A DNA stretch of 64,000 nt from Rhyzopertha dominica (GCA_025024175.1 QCXZ01000064.1:40197325-40261324), one strand, 5' to 3'. Positions 36,494-50,204 are shown, numbered from the stretch's first letter. Numbers and translations: made by a program. The notes: a model not told the origin generated them from the letters alone.

Positions 36494-37680
36494 ACATGAC
36501 CTATTGCTAGTAGAAGTAACCTGAACGAGACCATTGCGAGAAGCGGCGGCCGAGGGCATCGCGCGTCAATGGTTTATACAACTTTTTGACTCATGAAAAT
36601 TATTTAGAGAGGACCATTAATATTAACAGTTGTACCAGGGTGAATCCCTCCGGTTCTCGACCATCAGGGATTTCGGTTTTCTTATTGCACTGGATTTAGG
36701 TTTTCGCAATCTCACCTACATTCACGCTTCTCAGCAGCTACAGAGCAAATCAGGTTGCCGCATGCAGTCATTCAAATCTGCGCTTGCGCCTGAGGTTTCT
36801 TGTTTGCAGATTATAATGGTTAATCTATAATTAGGTAGAGATTGTTGATTGGTGCGGTATATTGAACTAAAGTGTAGTGAAAAACCATTCTTTGTTTGTG
36901 AATAAAAACAACCTGTATATGTATAAGCACCTGCGCACCTGATAACCTGTGATTATTTATTACGAATAAGGTAAAAAAATAATTGCTTACAAAAATACGC
37001 AGCCAAGCACNCCCTCACTACTTCATATTCGTACCTATATGTATATACTATGATGTAATGTACGGGGTGATTCTATTCAAGATCAACCTGATCGTTTCAA
37101 TAGTTCGGAAAACAACTTTTAGTCGCAAACCAAAATGCGCGTGAAACACTAAATTTAATGTACTTAGTTCAGTGATATGTACTACATAAAAAACTTTTAT
37201 CAACATTGTACCTACCTAAGTATGTAGAAAATACAGTTGCTATGGATACTATCAGATGAGATAGAGATCTTTATTTCGTTTTAGATCATTTTTTGCGGTA
37301 TCTTTAATAAAAATTAACTAAATATTGCAGTTTAAATCGCTCCAAGAACAAAACGGTTCATTTTTGGGATTAGGGATGCATATGCAAAATTTTCAACCGC
37401 AGTATGATCTATCGTCCTCTTAAGTTTGGCATCAACTTTCTGAATCACACTGTATTATAAATAATTATTTATTGTGGACATGTGTAGAAAGTTTTATAAT
37501 GTGTTAGTACTTATGCAAAGAAGTAAAAATGTTATTATTGGTTTGAGGTTCCAGATACAACGACATTCTTAATATGTCAGTCCCAGGCTTCAGGAGAGAT
37601 AGAGATATTGGGAGAAAATGGAAATCCGCTTCAGTGAAACAGTTACTCCATAACCCAAAATAATTTAAAAGAAATTTACG
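36494..37680. other. Intergenic, nothing assigned
   Basis: A GC-richer patch near 36540-36570 and short open frames without motifs. No gene supported. Confidence 0.4.
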
Positions 37681-37686
37681 CAAAGT

Positions 37687-37728
37687 AATGAAAATTTTGT
37701 TAATGGCACCGTTAACAAAATTTTCATT
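37687..37728. repeat. Perfect 17-bp hairpin
   Basis: AATGAAAATTTTGTTAA at 37687-37703 is followed after 8 bases (TGGCACCG) by its exact reverse complement at 37712-37728. It is AT-rich and has no recognised partner, but the pairing is perfect. It could be the centre of a small fold-back repeat. Confidence 0.85.
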
Positions 37729-37967
37729 TATCGAGAATTTTTGATTTTACGTTATGCAAGTGTCATGCAAACAATAAGCCTTAAATAGTTAATTTAGGAT
37801 TGCACAAAAAAAACAATTTTATAATACCTCAGGTATCGAGAATTAATTACTGCAAATACAAAACGGCAAAAACGCCCAAAAACATGTCAATGATTCCAAG
37901 TCAAAACGGTAAACTTACGGTTACCCGAAGACGAAAAATTGTTGTTGAATGTATTTAAGAAGTTATT

Positions 37968-38025
37968 ATCAAGTCTGAAGAAGACTTCAGGCGTAGTTGA
38001 AAGGCAACTAAACAAACAAGCCGTA
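37968..38025 (+). repeat. Penelope-type end signature, second copy
   Basis: The + strand reads GTCTGAAGAAGACTTCAGGC followed by GTAGTTGAAAGGCAACTAAA, a variant of the CTGAAGAAG...GAAA ending seen at 21.1 kb in the opposite orientation. It contains a small hairpin (GAAG-ACTTC). It suggests another decayed GIY-YIG element, but no coding remnant is visible beside it. Confidence 0.35.
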
Positions 38026-41000
38026 TTTATTTGTATTGACTGCCCAACACTCGCTAAAGAGCAAAATTGTTAGTTATTACATACTAATATTAGCTAATGC
38101 GAGCATATAATCATTTTCGTTAAAAAAATCTATATAAAATGCTCACTAAAATCCGTCCTCTTGCGGTATCAGAGGGCCTCGCAAATTTACCACATCAAAT
38201 TTATTTTTGCCACGCCGCTGAACATTGCCTAGAGTTCCTCGCAGATGGAATAGAAACCTCTGCATTGCATACCGTTATTCCACCAGATGTTTTAGGTGGT
38301 CCAATATCTCCATACATTCAGCCAATGTATGGAATGCTTGGTCGAAAGACTGGGTTCTGCTAGTCATAATAAGTCACTGGTTGCCAGCTTACGTACAGAG
38401 AGCCAGGGCCAGGGTGCAGGCTATGTTCGTCATAGTTTAGCTATCCATCTATGATCTGTGATCTCGATTGGGNTAGTGCGATAGTGGTAAGAAATGGTGT
38501 GAATGTCGTATAAGAAGTTAATAACAACATGGGACTTTATTCCGGAATGTCGAGGGCGCCAGCGGCCTAACTTATGGTTGCAAATGCAGCTAGGAGGTTG
38601 ACAGAGACCTCGAAGAGCTAACGCGGGAATCGGGAACTCAATGGGGACATTCTATTCAGTTAATACTATTCACGTGTTATTTGTCTGCATTCTTCATATT
38701 TCTTGTAATAAACCTGTTTATCTAACGTTTCTTTTATCATTTCTCTAACAAGAATAATAACAGAAATATTTAACGCTAACCAATAATAACTAACATACAC
38801 CTATCTGTATTTCGGATGCTACAATCTACTTTACATTTTACACTGCACCCTATCGTTATCATTACCTATTAGTTACATTATTACTATTTTTATTATTAAA
38901 TTCTTTGATTCCCACGATGTTAACAGCTCTTTATGAGCCACTCCAAAAATAAAAATCAGTAAGCAAGTTTATTTGTCGACTATGTTCTGTTTATATAACA
39001 CACTAATCTGTTTTGCGATACGATTGTGACTGGCGTTCGTAAGCCATAACGTCTACACAATGGTCCACAGTCTGGCCGCAAGCTTCCATGCTCCTGAAGT
39101 GGAATAAAGTATACAATCTTGTTGCAAAACGTAAATATAAATAGTCCCGCTCATATACGATTCGCATAAACACAGACGAACGTGACTTTGTAAAAGAAAA
39201 TAAACTGTGCTAAGTGACTCCGTCAAAACAAATTGCTGTAAGAAATTTAATACTTACACCGCCGCACCTCGCGGATACAGGTATTTGCTCGGCGATATAC
39301 TGGCAAAGTTCCCAGCTGTTCAAATGGTTATCGATTTCTGTATAAAAGAAAATTATAAGAATGAGGTTGTGACGTAAAAAAAACCTTCAGAATGTTGAAT
39401 TTGCTATGCCTATTTCATATGAAGGGAAGGCGACACTCATCAAGTACCAGAAGAAGATATGGCTTAGATGGTGGTAGTCCAATGGATAGAAAAGAAACGT
39501 TTGAGTGATACTTGATACGCTACTCTTCGCGTCGCGGAAGGAGCTAAGAAACTTGCAGGTAGGTAAGAACGACTACCTAATCACTGATTAAAAAAACACT
39601 GAAAATATTTGAATTAATTGAATGTTGAACCGATAAGGTATATGATTATGAAATGTAAGTGTGAAATTAAATATATTTAAAATACATGATAAGTAAAGTA
39701 ATAAATACGAGTACAAAAAAATTAACAACTCGGTTAAATAAAATCATGAAAATAAAATCAGTCTAACAACTAACAACAAGTACACGTATGGTTTAAAGGT
39801 GTCACTTTTATTGGGATAAAAATACATGAAATGATCTGATAAAATCACCTAAAGGTAGAGGAGAGCAAGATCGCTTAAATTTCAATATAAATATTATAAG
39901 CTTTTGTTTGTGAGTATAATTTAAGAATATCGTTTGCAGAGGAAGAAATATCTAATTTACAAACGGTTTAACAAAAGAATATGTTTGGTCAAAATTACCA
40001 AAAGTAGAAGATATTGCATAAATATTTTTCAAAATATATATAGGCTAATGAAAATTGTACTGTCGTAGTCGTAGTCGTAGTAGAGGCACTGCTCTTAGAC
40101 ATTCTGGTAACACTGGCAATAAGTATCCATGCATATGCAAATTAACAAAACAAGGAGGAGGTTTTTATTAATTGATATTTATTATTCGGGACAATCATGA
40201 TTTTTCTAATATTGACAAACATGTTGACGAATACAGGTCTGAATAGTACCTATGTGTTGTGAAAAAAAGAGCTACAGGCAAACTTTAGATAATTACCTTA
40301 ACTGTAATACTGTCGAGGGCAGCAGCTTACAAGACTGAAATTCAAAAGTGGCGTTTGCGAATTCATAGGTACACTTATTTAATAATACCAAATCAGGCTG
40401 GAAATTTTTACTGGGAAGCTCTCCAAAAAACTGATTATACTTACCAAGTGAATTCAAGTTTTGGCATGATTTGACCCTTCTTAGATTTACTACAATTTGC
40501 AATTGCAATTCCGTAAATAATTGCAACTTACCAAGAACTATCAAGAGGTATTGAGCAAGGCACGCTTTTTAAGTTTTTGCATTTGTGCACTAACGATTTA
40601 AGTGATTTACAGTGATCAGGAGTTTTCTTTTTCACGAAGGGATACTTATTGCAAAGGCAAGTCGGAAATTACATCGTTGGTCAGTAAAATATTTCACAAG
40701 GTACTGTCAACAAAGTGGCTTCCTTGGAGCAGGAGTGTATTTCTTAACTTGCAGGGCTACGCCGAAATAGATAAAGTATTGAGCCTCCAGTCTAATTTGA
40801 TTTATTACGATTTTATTTAAAGAGTGCGTATATCTCCTCTAGCTACGCCACTGGATTATAGGTAAGTCACGGTGCCAGAGGGCAGGCGAATTTACATGTA
40901 ACTCTTTAGGTGATTGAGCATCGTAAGCCTACAAAAACCATTTATCACATTTTCACATTACATTACAATCAATGTTCTGCACGTCAGATTAGAAATACTG

Positions 41001-41660
41001 TACATGAAAATTCTTGAGCAGCTGAAATTGCACAAAGTTCTGCAAATTGGTAAACGTTATGTTCTTTATATAATAGTGTCGGGTATAATAACATGGTCAA
41101 TTAAAGTTTAGCTGTTTGTTAATGTATATATTTTCGACATAATCTCGACACATAACAACAGGATAAAAGAAAAAAGCTTTAAAATAAAGACTGTTCAATA
41201 AATATAAGACAGATTTGTAATATGACTGAGGAGCTAACGGCAAGTACCTATTCAAAGATTATTAAAGTCTAATACGACCCTTTTAAATGTTAATTGCTTG
41301 CTGATATAAGAGGATGCAATACTACCTTGTCCGGTGGCCAGATCATTACGCATGCAACTGTAATTAGATGACAATTACTAGGTAACATCTTTTTCCTTGT
41401 TTTTTAGGGTTTTTTCAACTCATCATACTGAATATGCAACACAAGTAATATTCAATATTGCAGTGGTCTGTATGATCGTACTAATGTGCTTTTCCGTCAC
41501 TTTGATATAGTCTACGGTTTCTTATTTAGTGAGAACTAGCGATTCTTTTGTGCTTTCGAAATAAGAGATAATAATATAATTATACTATTTAATACAACCA
41601 TTGGATATGGGCTGAAACTGCAATGACACGATCGCGTGCTAGATTACAGAGCCATCTATA
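38026..41660. other. Intergenic with a short microsatellite
   Basis: A TCGTAG trinucleotide-type run lies at 40062-40082. A shared 12-mer (CCAGTGGCGTAG, minus) lies at about 40843-40854. Short frames at 38139-38440, 40293-40544 and 40602-40820 have no motif. No gene supported. Confidence 0.4.
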
Positions 41661-41672
41661 AACTTGTCGCCA

Positions 41673-42068
41673 CTGATCTCTAAATAACTGGATGTCGCTT
41701 ACATACCAACATGCATGTAAATTATTTGTGATAGATTTAAGCCACTTTAGCGCCTAGCCGCTAGTCCTTGTACTAGAATTTTGACAAGGGTTCGCTTCTG
41801 CGGTAAATATAACGTTAATGATTGACGGTTAAAATCGTGAACTCATCATCTGTCTGCAGATTTCCAAAAGATGATCGTTGTAGTGTTTGAGTCAGAAACA
41901 TACCATACAAACTGGTTGTTACGTTTACTCGTAACCATATTATATGGTTAAGGATCTAACCTAAAATTTGAACGAGCCGTTAAATTGATAGTACGGGTGC
42001 CAGCGGCATGGTGGCTACTTATCACAGTTTTGAATGACTTATGCGACATCCAGTTATTTAGAGATCAG
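41673..42068. repeat. 26-bp perfect inverted repeat, 344 bp apart
   Basis: The 26 bases beginning CTGATCTCTAAATAACTGGA at 41673-41698 recur exactly in reverse complement at 42043-42068. Flanking words are also related (TTGTCGCCA on the left, TGGCGACAA-like on the right). The segment between is ordinary sequence, and a 114-codon + frame (41985-42329) of unknown nature overlaps the right arm. Two copies of one dispersed repeat in opposite orientation, or the ends of one element, would both explain it. Confidence 0.75.
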
Positions 42069-42329
42069 GGCTTGTCGCTGGTTAATTTGAAACTACCAAA
42101 ACGAAAACGCAGCGCTTGTAGCTCGACCTATCCTGCATTCAAAATCGTCGCTGCTCGTAGGGACGTGTTTACAGTTGATTTGCTGGCGTTGGAGCAATAT
42201 TTGTGTCGCCACCACCCATATTATTTTACCCACGGTAGCTATACGAACACAAACGTAAGCAAAGTTCAAGTAGTTACTCTTACCGGTGATGATAACTTGA
42301 AAATTTACCCAAACTTAGGTAGGATTTAA

Positions 42330-42752
42330 GAAAAAAATATTGTGAGGCAGGGAAATTTAAAAATTGATTTATGTAGATAATTCTTAAATTTCACAAGATT
42401 ATCGACGGGTGATACACACTTATTTGGTATTTTTAGTGTTTATAATTATTTAATGTAAGTCTGATTTTGTTCTAACACAGCAGATGTGTTCTGATATTAG
42501 TCNTGTGTGATCTGTATCGGTCATTTACTCGCTACTTTCGTTCAATTAAATGAAAGAAAAAGCCGACTGAATAACCAAACTCGTGGGCTTACTTCACAAT
42601 GGTGTCCAGATAGCATTTCCCTTACTGTAATTAGGGTACCAAACACGCTAGAGTAAAAATCATGGAAGTAATCGGCAAGAGCATCACTGGAATAAACTCG
42701 ACAAATAAATCATTTTAAAAGCAACTTTAGTAATTTATTCTATAGACCACAG
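42330..42752. other. Intergenic spacer
   Basis: No motif recognised. One N base near 42503. Confidence 0.4.
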
Positions 42753-43440
42753 TTTATTTANTTATTTATTTATTTATATACAGAAGCACANACAGGACGN
42801 ACCTAAAACAGTGCTTACAACTTTTTCAAAAATGAAATTAACATATTATAGAATAAACCACACCGCAAAACAGAAATTATTAAAATGTAAAATTAATTCC
42901 TAATTAACACCTAATTTACGATTATAACATTATATAAGAAGTAAACTATCAAAATACTAAAGGAAACGGAAGAATTTATTGGTGGAGCACTTTAAAAATT
43001 TTTCTCCGAAATGAGTATATAGAATCACTAAATATATCAACTTCAAGTGGTGGATTAGTTAGCCTGCTTAATTAATTGTAGGATTTCATACATCTAAGAA
43101 GTGGGGAGTTTGCATATGCATTAGTGAAATGTACTGGTACATAAAACAAATTATGAGACCTAGTGTTATACACAGAAGGCACCGAAATATTCAACATACT
43201 CAAAATAACTGTCGAGTCCACTGCACCACTGCAAACGCTGTGCAGATAACGAAGATCTGCAAAACTTCGTCGCTGCTCCTGAGGCAGCATGCGAAAGTGT
43301 TCACGTATAAGATCAGTACTCTGCAGATCTATACGAAGTTTATAAGCAACATATCTAAGGAATTTGTTCTGAATCCTTTCAAGGCTATTAATGTACACAA
43401 TATATTGGGGATTCCAGAGTAAACCACCGCAGTAAGCAGA
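42753..43440 (-). pseudogene. 5'-truncated non-LTR retrotransposon, C-terminal relic
   Basis: The minus strand reads YCGGLLWNPQYIVYINSLER then IQNKFLRYVAYKL, the L-E-Y-x-x-x-V-W-N-P...R-I-E-x-I-Q-x-x-F-L-R block after the RT palm of CR1/jockey-like elements. It goes on with REHFRMLPQEQRRSFADLRY and ends with the S-P-L-L-R-C-M-K-S-Y-N type terminus that is common just before the stop. The 3' end is a (TAAA)n run (plus strand TTTA, 42753-42778). The conserved block stops abruptly near 43440, which marks the truncation point. The coding frame across the surviving 110 residues is open, so it is fairly young or lightly decayed. Confidence 0.8.
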
Positions 43441-46270
43441 CGTGTGTTTCTTCGCTCTGGTGTTTTGCTCCTGTGAATGAATATTATTATAAGAAAGTGA
43501 AAGTCCTCGCAAGAAGAAAAATATTTCTATAATTTAATTTTTATCTATCTATATCAAAACTAAAAAAGCAGCTTAAGTTCTATAAAAAATACCAAAACAT
43601 GGTTACCAATGACTGAATGATCTTCCTTTTCCAAATAGATCAAACCTTAACGGCCAAATATGGACCCAATTGCAAATAGCATGAAGGAAAAAGCTACACT
43701 TTGCGTATGGTAGAACTGCGAACATACCTTGAGCTTGCTTCTGAGGGTATGGTGGTTACGGCAGAGCTTTAGTGTTTGTAGCTTGAAATAGTTACAAATA
43801 CTCTATTGAAGCAACGCTTTGCAGGTATACTCAACGGAAGATGGACGGTTTTACAGACGAACACTGTTAGACAACACACGCCCCAAATAAATATTTAAAA
43901 ATTGGAGAACCCATGTGCAGCCCAAGTGCTACCCGATCTCGTTTATATACCCGATTTGATACCACCTTCTAATGTCATCAACGGCTATTTCTTGGTCTGA
44001 CGCCAGTTTGTCAACCTTCGGGAAGTAGAATAAGTAATCAGTTCTTTGCTTCCAAGCCACAAAATAGTAGCAACGAATATACAAGCGAGCAGGCAAAGCA
44101 CATATTTAGCACCCCGAATATTACTTTGCACACAATGAATCAGTCACCTGCATTATGTAAATCGAAATAAGTGGTTAATTGGCAATCCTAATTCAAAGAA
44201 TTATACTACTGGATAAGATAATGCTGCCAAGATGCGGGTAAAATAGAAACATAATCGATCTAACCGCAAATTATTGCACTTCTGCGAGTAGACGTCTACG
44301 CACCTTAAGATCACTGACCTTCAGTGTCGGGATGAATTTGTTTCGCTTTTTAGGACTGGCCGTCCAGGTTGTTACTTGGGCACAACTTGTAATACATTTT
44401 TGCAGTTAATTGACCGTGGATCAGTTTGTCAAACCGAGCGGGCTTATATTTAGATTTGCAAATGCGCGAGGTACTCTATAAAAACGTTTATTTATAGGAC
44501 CTTCCTGCAGAGACGGCAGTGGCGGGTTTTTTCCTGTACCAACGCTGCGGAAGCACATCTGCTACTAGATTCCGTGATTAAAACCTTAATGAGATAATAT
44601 TAAATCATTTTTATTCCGACATCCACCTTGAGGCGCTATTTTGAGCTGTGATCGTTTGCCAAAACACTTCAAATTTTAAACTAACTGATTTCACAATAGC
44701 AAAACAATATAGGAAAGTTCATTTCAAAAGAAAATACTATTCCTGCGAAAAAATATCATACAAACAAATGCGATTAAATTATTAACTAAGAGACGCTGTC
44801 TAATACAAGGAAGTAAGCCCCTGCTATCTGTATTATCAGGTTGATCCACAACACTGTAAATCTAAATATTATCCTTCATTTTGCCTCCAATAACAAAATT
44901 GTGATTTCAGGAGACGCTAGTATCTGCTTTCTATAGACATAGTTCCACATCCGCGATGGAATTTAGTGCTTTATTATTGTTAGGTACAAATAACTTTGCC
45001 ACAACCGTAAAAAAAGCAGGAAGTGTCATCTGTTCGAATTCAGTAGTAAATTGCTGGAGGCTTGCCGATTTGTAGTACCAAAGTAAACTACACGTGGACA
45101 ACGATTGATGAGTTAACTCGACGCAATCATTTATTTTATAACTTTGTGCTACAGCTGTCCAAGAATTTGAGCTAGAATACAACATTCTCTCATCGCTTGA
45201 CAGTGTTTACATGTGCACGAGGACATTTGACAAAATTGCGCCAATCTAAAGCCAAACTATGTTTCGTCTGAACTGTCATGGTCACAGAACGTTGCTCTCA
45301 GGACCTTAGATTATTTTAAGAAGAATTGTAATAAACAAATTTTTGTAATATTAAAACCAAGTTTAATATAGTAACAACTGCAACGAATCTTTCCATAACC
45401 ATCAGGTATTATTCTTAATGGTGTTTATAATTTTAAGTGAAATTAAGTGCAATATTATTGTTACTGCACTTTATTGTCAATTAAGCTCTAAATTCTTCAA
45501 AAGTTCTTAGTGCCGGATATGTTACTTGAGTTTTATTAAAACTAAATCTTTGTGAATACAATAAAATGAAATTAATGGTTTTTGCATAATTTGTGGAAAC
45601 CAGAGTATTCCTTATATAGCCTATCCTTGAATAACAGCATGATTGTGCAATTTTGATTAAGGGTCTTTAAAATTAATATAACTATTTACTATTTATCATG
45701 ATTTAAAAAAAAACGATATAAAGACATACTCTGTAGTTCCCTAACACCGAACAATAAATGCAATTATATCATCTAATGGTAATCTATAAATATACATATA
45801 TGATAATACGTGGTGAATACCAAGATTAAAGAAAAAATGTACTTCTTTAATTATAAAACCAATCTATCCATCCCTGGTAACTGCATCTTCTACACCCGTA
45901 CATCTACCGCGAGCTCGTCTGTCTTAAATACGTTGTAGAAGATGTAGTTAACTTTCAGATAAGAATATGACAAAGATTAATCATTCAAAGTAATTTTATT
46001 TCACTGGGATCCTTCTTCCAATCTGCTCAAATGTTCGTTGGGCAATCGGCAATTTAGATCTCCCAACTTACCGACCGTGGCAACCTAGATCGTACTTCGT
46101 AAAGCCACTGGTAGATGACTCATTGCCGATTTTTACAAAATGACCCCGCCAGCGACAGTGAGGCTAAAGTCGTGTTCATGTCAATAATTCTATTTTGTTA
46201 TTTTAACTGCGTTGTAGTCAGTACATAGTCAATCACTTAACCTTATTCGTTACGTTTTCGTTCCCAAAAT
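43441..46270. other. Intergenic, nothing assigned
   Basis: AT-rich DNA with short frames only. No transposon motif or gene recognised. Confidence 0.4.
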
Positions 46271-46429
46271 ATCGGGCTACGCCACTGGCAATCCGTAATA
46301 GGGCGGTCGGCCTCAAACTTGCCGACTGCACGAAGTTCTAGAATTGAAGGCTTGGTACTCAGACTACAGTAATTTGATTTTAATAAAGTTGTTACAGCAC
46401 CCCATACAACAACGAAGATCATTTGCTAT

Positions 46430-46700
46430 ATAGCAGAATATGCAAGACCAAAGACAAAGATTGCAAGACTTGGCTATCCTGAATAACTGTAGATAATGAA
46501 ATGCAATTCACGTCAGAAGAATTGAAAGGATTTTGCGAAGAGCCAGGAATCACCATCTTCCATTCAATTCCGTACCGGCCCCAACAGAACGGAGAAGTAG
46601 AAATGTAGAATAATGAAAACACTTTGAACAAGCAAGGCAGCTAAAACAAATTGAAGAAAGAAAAACGCCATCAGAGCTATTTGGGGAATCAGTTTAGGTA
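46430..46700 (+). pseudogene. Ty3/gypsy integrase core fragment
   Basis: The + strand reads IARLGYPE, then after a frameshift TVDNEMQFTSEELKGFCEEP and IPYRPQQNGEVE. These are the second catalytic Asp (V-D-N-G-x-Q-F in the family; here the Gly is Glu) and the catalytic Glu in P-Q-x-N-G-x-V-E of the retroviral-type integrase DDE triad. A TAG follows two codons after the Glu. The integrase joins the retroelement DNA to the chromosome. Only about 60 residues remain. No LTR, RT or chromodomain was found on either side. Confidence 0.75.
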
Positions 46701-47717
46701 CAAATGTTGAGAATAAACGAACGCATGAAAATGTGTTATTGAACTTTCCCTGAGCAACGCAAAACTGTCGAAAACTACACACCTAATAATGCTAACCCGA
46801 AACTTTTAACGAATAAATTAATATGTAATGTTTTTATTTATATGTTGTCTGAATGAAGTTATGGATCTTAATCTGTCTGCACACATCCTTTACAACTTGT
46901 GGTAAAGTGAGCTGTGCAGTCATCGAGTTCAACTCGCTTAGTAGGTACTTACGAACATGTATAATATAATTTGGATATAATTTATAATTTGCCACGTTGT
47001 TAAAATGGAGCAAACAGTATAAAATGTCTTTTAGTTGCATACAATTTTTAGTAGCTCTGAAGATTCGATTTAAAACGAAAAATGTGGGACGCGTATTCAT
47101 ACATAGCAAAATGTAACATTTTTGTCATTTAAGCAATTACGAGGATAATTACTTATATATTCATGTTCTACGGAAACACAACGGCGTACACTGCGACAAT
47201 GGCCACTATGTGCCTGTTAGATGTTTGTATTTTTTGTTATACATTCATTTTGAAACTCCTACAGTTAATTTGTTGACTTCATGGTTATACTTATGTGCGT
47301 TAATTATACCGGAACAGCAACAACAAACCTGTGCAAGAAAAGTAAGAAATACTTAATCTGTGTTTTTAGCGCATTCTCCAAAGGCGATATTGTCTACAAT
47401 ATGTTGGTCTGTAGCGATGTCTGTCTGACGTCTGTCACATTTCTAGCTCGATAAAAGCTCAACAGATATAGGTTTGTTCATAGCTCGTTAGATAGATCGC
47501 CTGATGATCAACATGTAGGTACTTATATACTTTCTATAAGAAATGTGTCCTCTACGCGTAAAATGAAATTAACCACATCTCGACGATACAAGAAAAAAAG
47601 TAAGCTAATTCGCCAAAAAAAATTTGTATGTATGTGTATATCTAATCTATTTACCCGCTTCTGCCATGAAGCCATCAACTACATCACCAAACCCGTGCTG
47701 AGGCTTGCCTTTAATTG
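46701..47717. other. Intergenic, nothing assigned
   Basis: A 91-codon minus frame (46834-47109) has no motif. Otherwise AT-rich DNA. Confidence 0.4.
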
Positions 47718-47725
47718 GTGCTTAC

Positions 47726-48959
47726 TAGTGTTGTCAATATTGTAATGATTCGTTACTCAGTAATCGTTACTTCACAGTAATCGAAGTAATCGATTACCAA
47801 TTGTGAACAGTAGTCGTTACACGATTACTACGATTACTGCTCGTATACGGATATTCTGCAGTGCCGCAGCACAGCACAGTCATGCGGTAGCGAGTAACGA
47901 CTACGACGAATAACGAGTAAGGAAAGATTCGGTTCGGATTCGATATGTAACGACTGAAGTGAGATACGTGGATCGATTGTAGATAGAGTAGAAGGTAGTT
48001 AAATGCGGGGAAAAGTAGGTTTTAGTATTTTAGCTTTTCTAAAGGTCGCGTTGAGAAATAAGTTTAAAAATATTATGGTCCAGGTGAATGTTGTTAATTT
48101 TGTTTTTCCATCAGCATTTAATAATTATTTGCTCTGCTTCTGTTACAGTAAAAGTGAAACCGTCTGACAAAATCTTACTACCTACACCAAAAATAATTAT
48201 TAATGTAATAAATATTGTTAGTGCCTTACTAAACGCATATAATAATTTAGTTTGTGGTATCCTTAATGTTTGTTTTTTCTTTTAAATACAAGAATACCAT
48301 TAACGAAAAATACTCCAGTTATTACTGACGCATTTGCTTAATGTGTATATATTTGATAGAATTTTTTTATCTCCTTAACACCAAAATTAATCTTGTTGAC
48401 GACAAAATAATAGTTATAATAAGAATAATGTAGGAAATCCCATGTCAATTACTGATGTAATAACGCTGTTTCTATAATTACATCGAAAGAAAAAAATGAG
48501 AACCATTTTATGTGCATATTTTTGCATATATACCTACCTTTCATTTTTACTCTAACAATATTATTTACATTTGCCGTTGTACTTCTTTGGTTATTTTTTG
48601 CACAAAAAGGTGTACCTACTAATTCTCATTGCTTTTATTTTCAATTATATATAATTACATAAAAACTTCATAATTTTTATGCGCCTCCGTTTTAAAGTAG
48701 GTATCTACTTATTAAATTTCAAACGCAGGTGCAATAATTGTACGTGTTCGCGTGGAATACAGTACCTTCCGTAACCGCGGTTGCTTTACGAATAACGATT
48801 ATTAGTGCAAGACTGTAACGTACTCCTCCCGTATTCTGGATTGGCAAGACGAATGTGTTACCGCTGAGTAATCGTTAACGAGTACGAAGTAACGATTACT
48901 AGTTATACCAGTAACGAGTAATCGCGATTACATAAAAGTAATCGGATTTGACATCACTA
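47726..48959. mobile_element. Non-autonomous hAT element, 1234 bp
   Basis: The left end starts TAGTGTTGTCAATATTG. The right end reverse-complemented starts TAGTGATGTCAAATCCG. The 8-bp duplication GTGCTTAC flanks both ends exactly (47718-47725 and 48960-48967). Subterminal regions on both sides are packed with TAATCGTTAC/GTAACGATTA words in both orientations, as hAT transposase-binding regions often are. The interior is AT-rich with no transposase. The family differs from the nested hAT at 35.3 kb. Confidence 0.9.
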
Positions 48960-48967
48960 GTGCTTAC

Positions 48968-50199
48968 CACATTGCAGGTTGAAACGTATTAAGGGTCGAA
49001 ACGAATTAAAATCTTCATTGTTAATTATCTCATTACCATCACCACCATGTAAATTTTTGTTTAGCGCACTGTTCGATGTTTACGGCGACATCAACATTTT
49101 TTACAAAAAGTTCATCAAGGAAGGAGAACTTTATGTCGTTAGAAAAAAAAAGCTAATTAAAGAAATGTCGTAATATCCTAGCTTTTAAAAAGAGGTGAAA
49201 TTGATTTTATCGAATCTCTTTGTTCAATAAATTTATGAACGACTATGAAGAGAATTCAGTGTTGGAGGCTTTCCTGCACTCACAACTGTTGCAGCCACAT
49301 TATGCATGCACACACAAGATAAACAAGGTGGTAAAAAACTAGGATAACATGTAACATAACCGGTGTTAAGCCATTCCGGCATTAACATTCCTTTAATTGC
49401 TTTTTCCACGGTGTAAACGCATTCAGTTTCTTGAATCCAAGTTCACTGCTAAATATAAGGAAAGGAATTCAGTTTCAGAATTTCACATTTATAAAAAACA
49501 CGTGAAGGTGCGACATGTTTAATTTATCACACTTGATCGCAAATTTTATTTAACTGATGCTCGTGTTCAATAATACATTTTTAAACGCATGAAAATCGTA
49601 TGACGTGTGCAGATAGTCTCCTTCACCGTGTTGTAGAGTAACTACGTATTCCGTTACAATTTTTTTTATATTGCTACTAAATACTATATTTGTATTGCGA
49701 AGGAGAGGCATTTAGAATATGAGATAGAATGGGTTTTTACGAGGTGTGAACCGGATACTCTTCAGTTTCGGTATATATTCTAAAATGGTAACAAGTTAGC
49801 AAAATGCCTTTAAATTATGTTTGTACTGGATTGATAAAGTGCGTCATTCTCACACAATAGAGCACTAGAAACCGTTTAATAGGCAATATTTTCGTTGATT
49901 ATTTAATCGTAATGTTGAATGTCTTCGCATTATCCTTGCAGCAACACGGCGTGTGTTAAGATTCTTGAGAGTGATATCAAACACATACCTCGAACGCGCA
50001 TATGTTGTTGTACAATTATTATTTCATTTCTTTACAAATTAGGTGTCCTAAAGTCGTTTTGTGCCTCGTTTTGTGGTATCTCTAAACATAAAAACTATCC
50101 ATGTAACGAATATCTCAAATTAGTTATAATCGACTAAAAATTACACAATATAGCTAAGAACTAATCTATACAGCAACGTATATTTAATATTTGTATATG
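48968..50199. other. AT-rich intergenic DNA
   Basis: No motif recognised in this stretch between the hAT element and the BEL element. Confidence 0.4.
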
Positions 50200-50204
50200 T
50201 AAGT

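Noticed and set aside
43129..43422. 97-codon plus-strand open frame
   Set aside because: Antisense of the non-LTR C-terminal relic on the minus strand.
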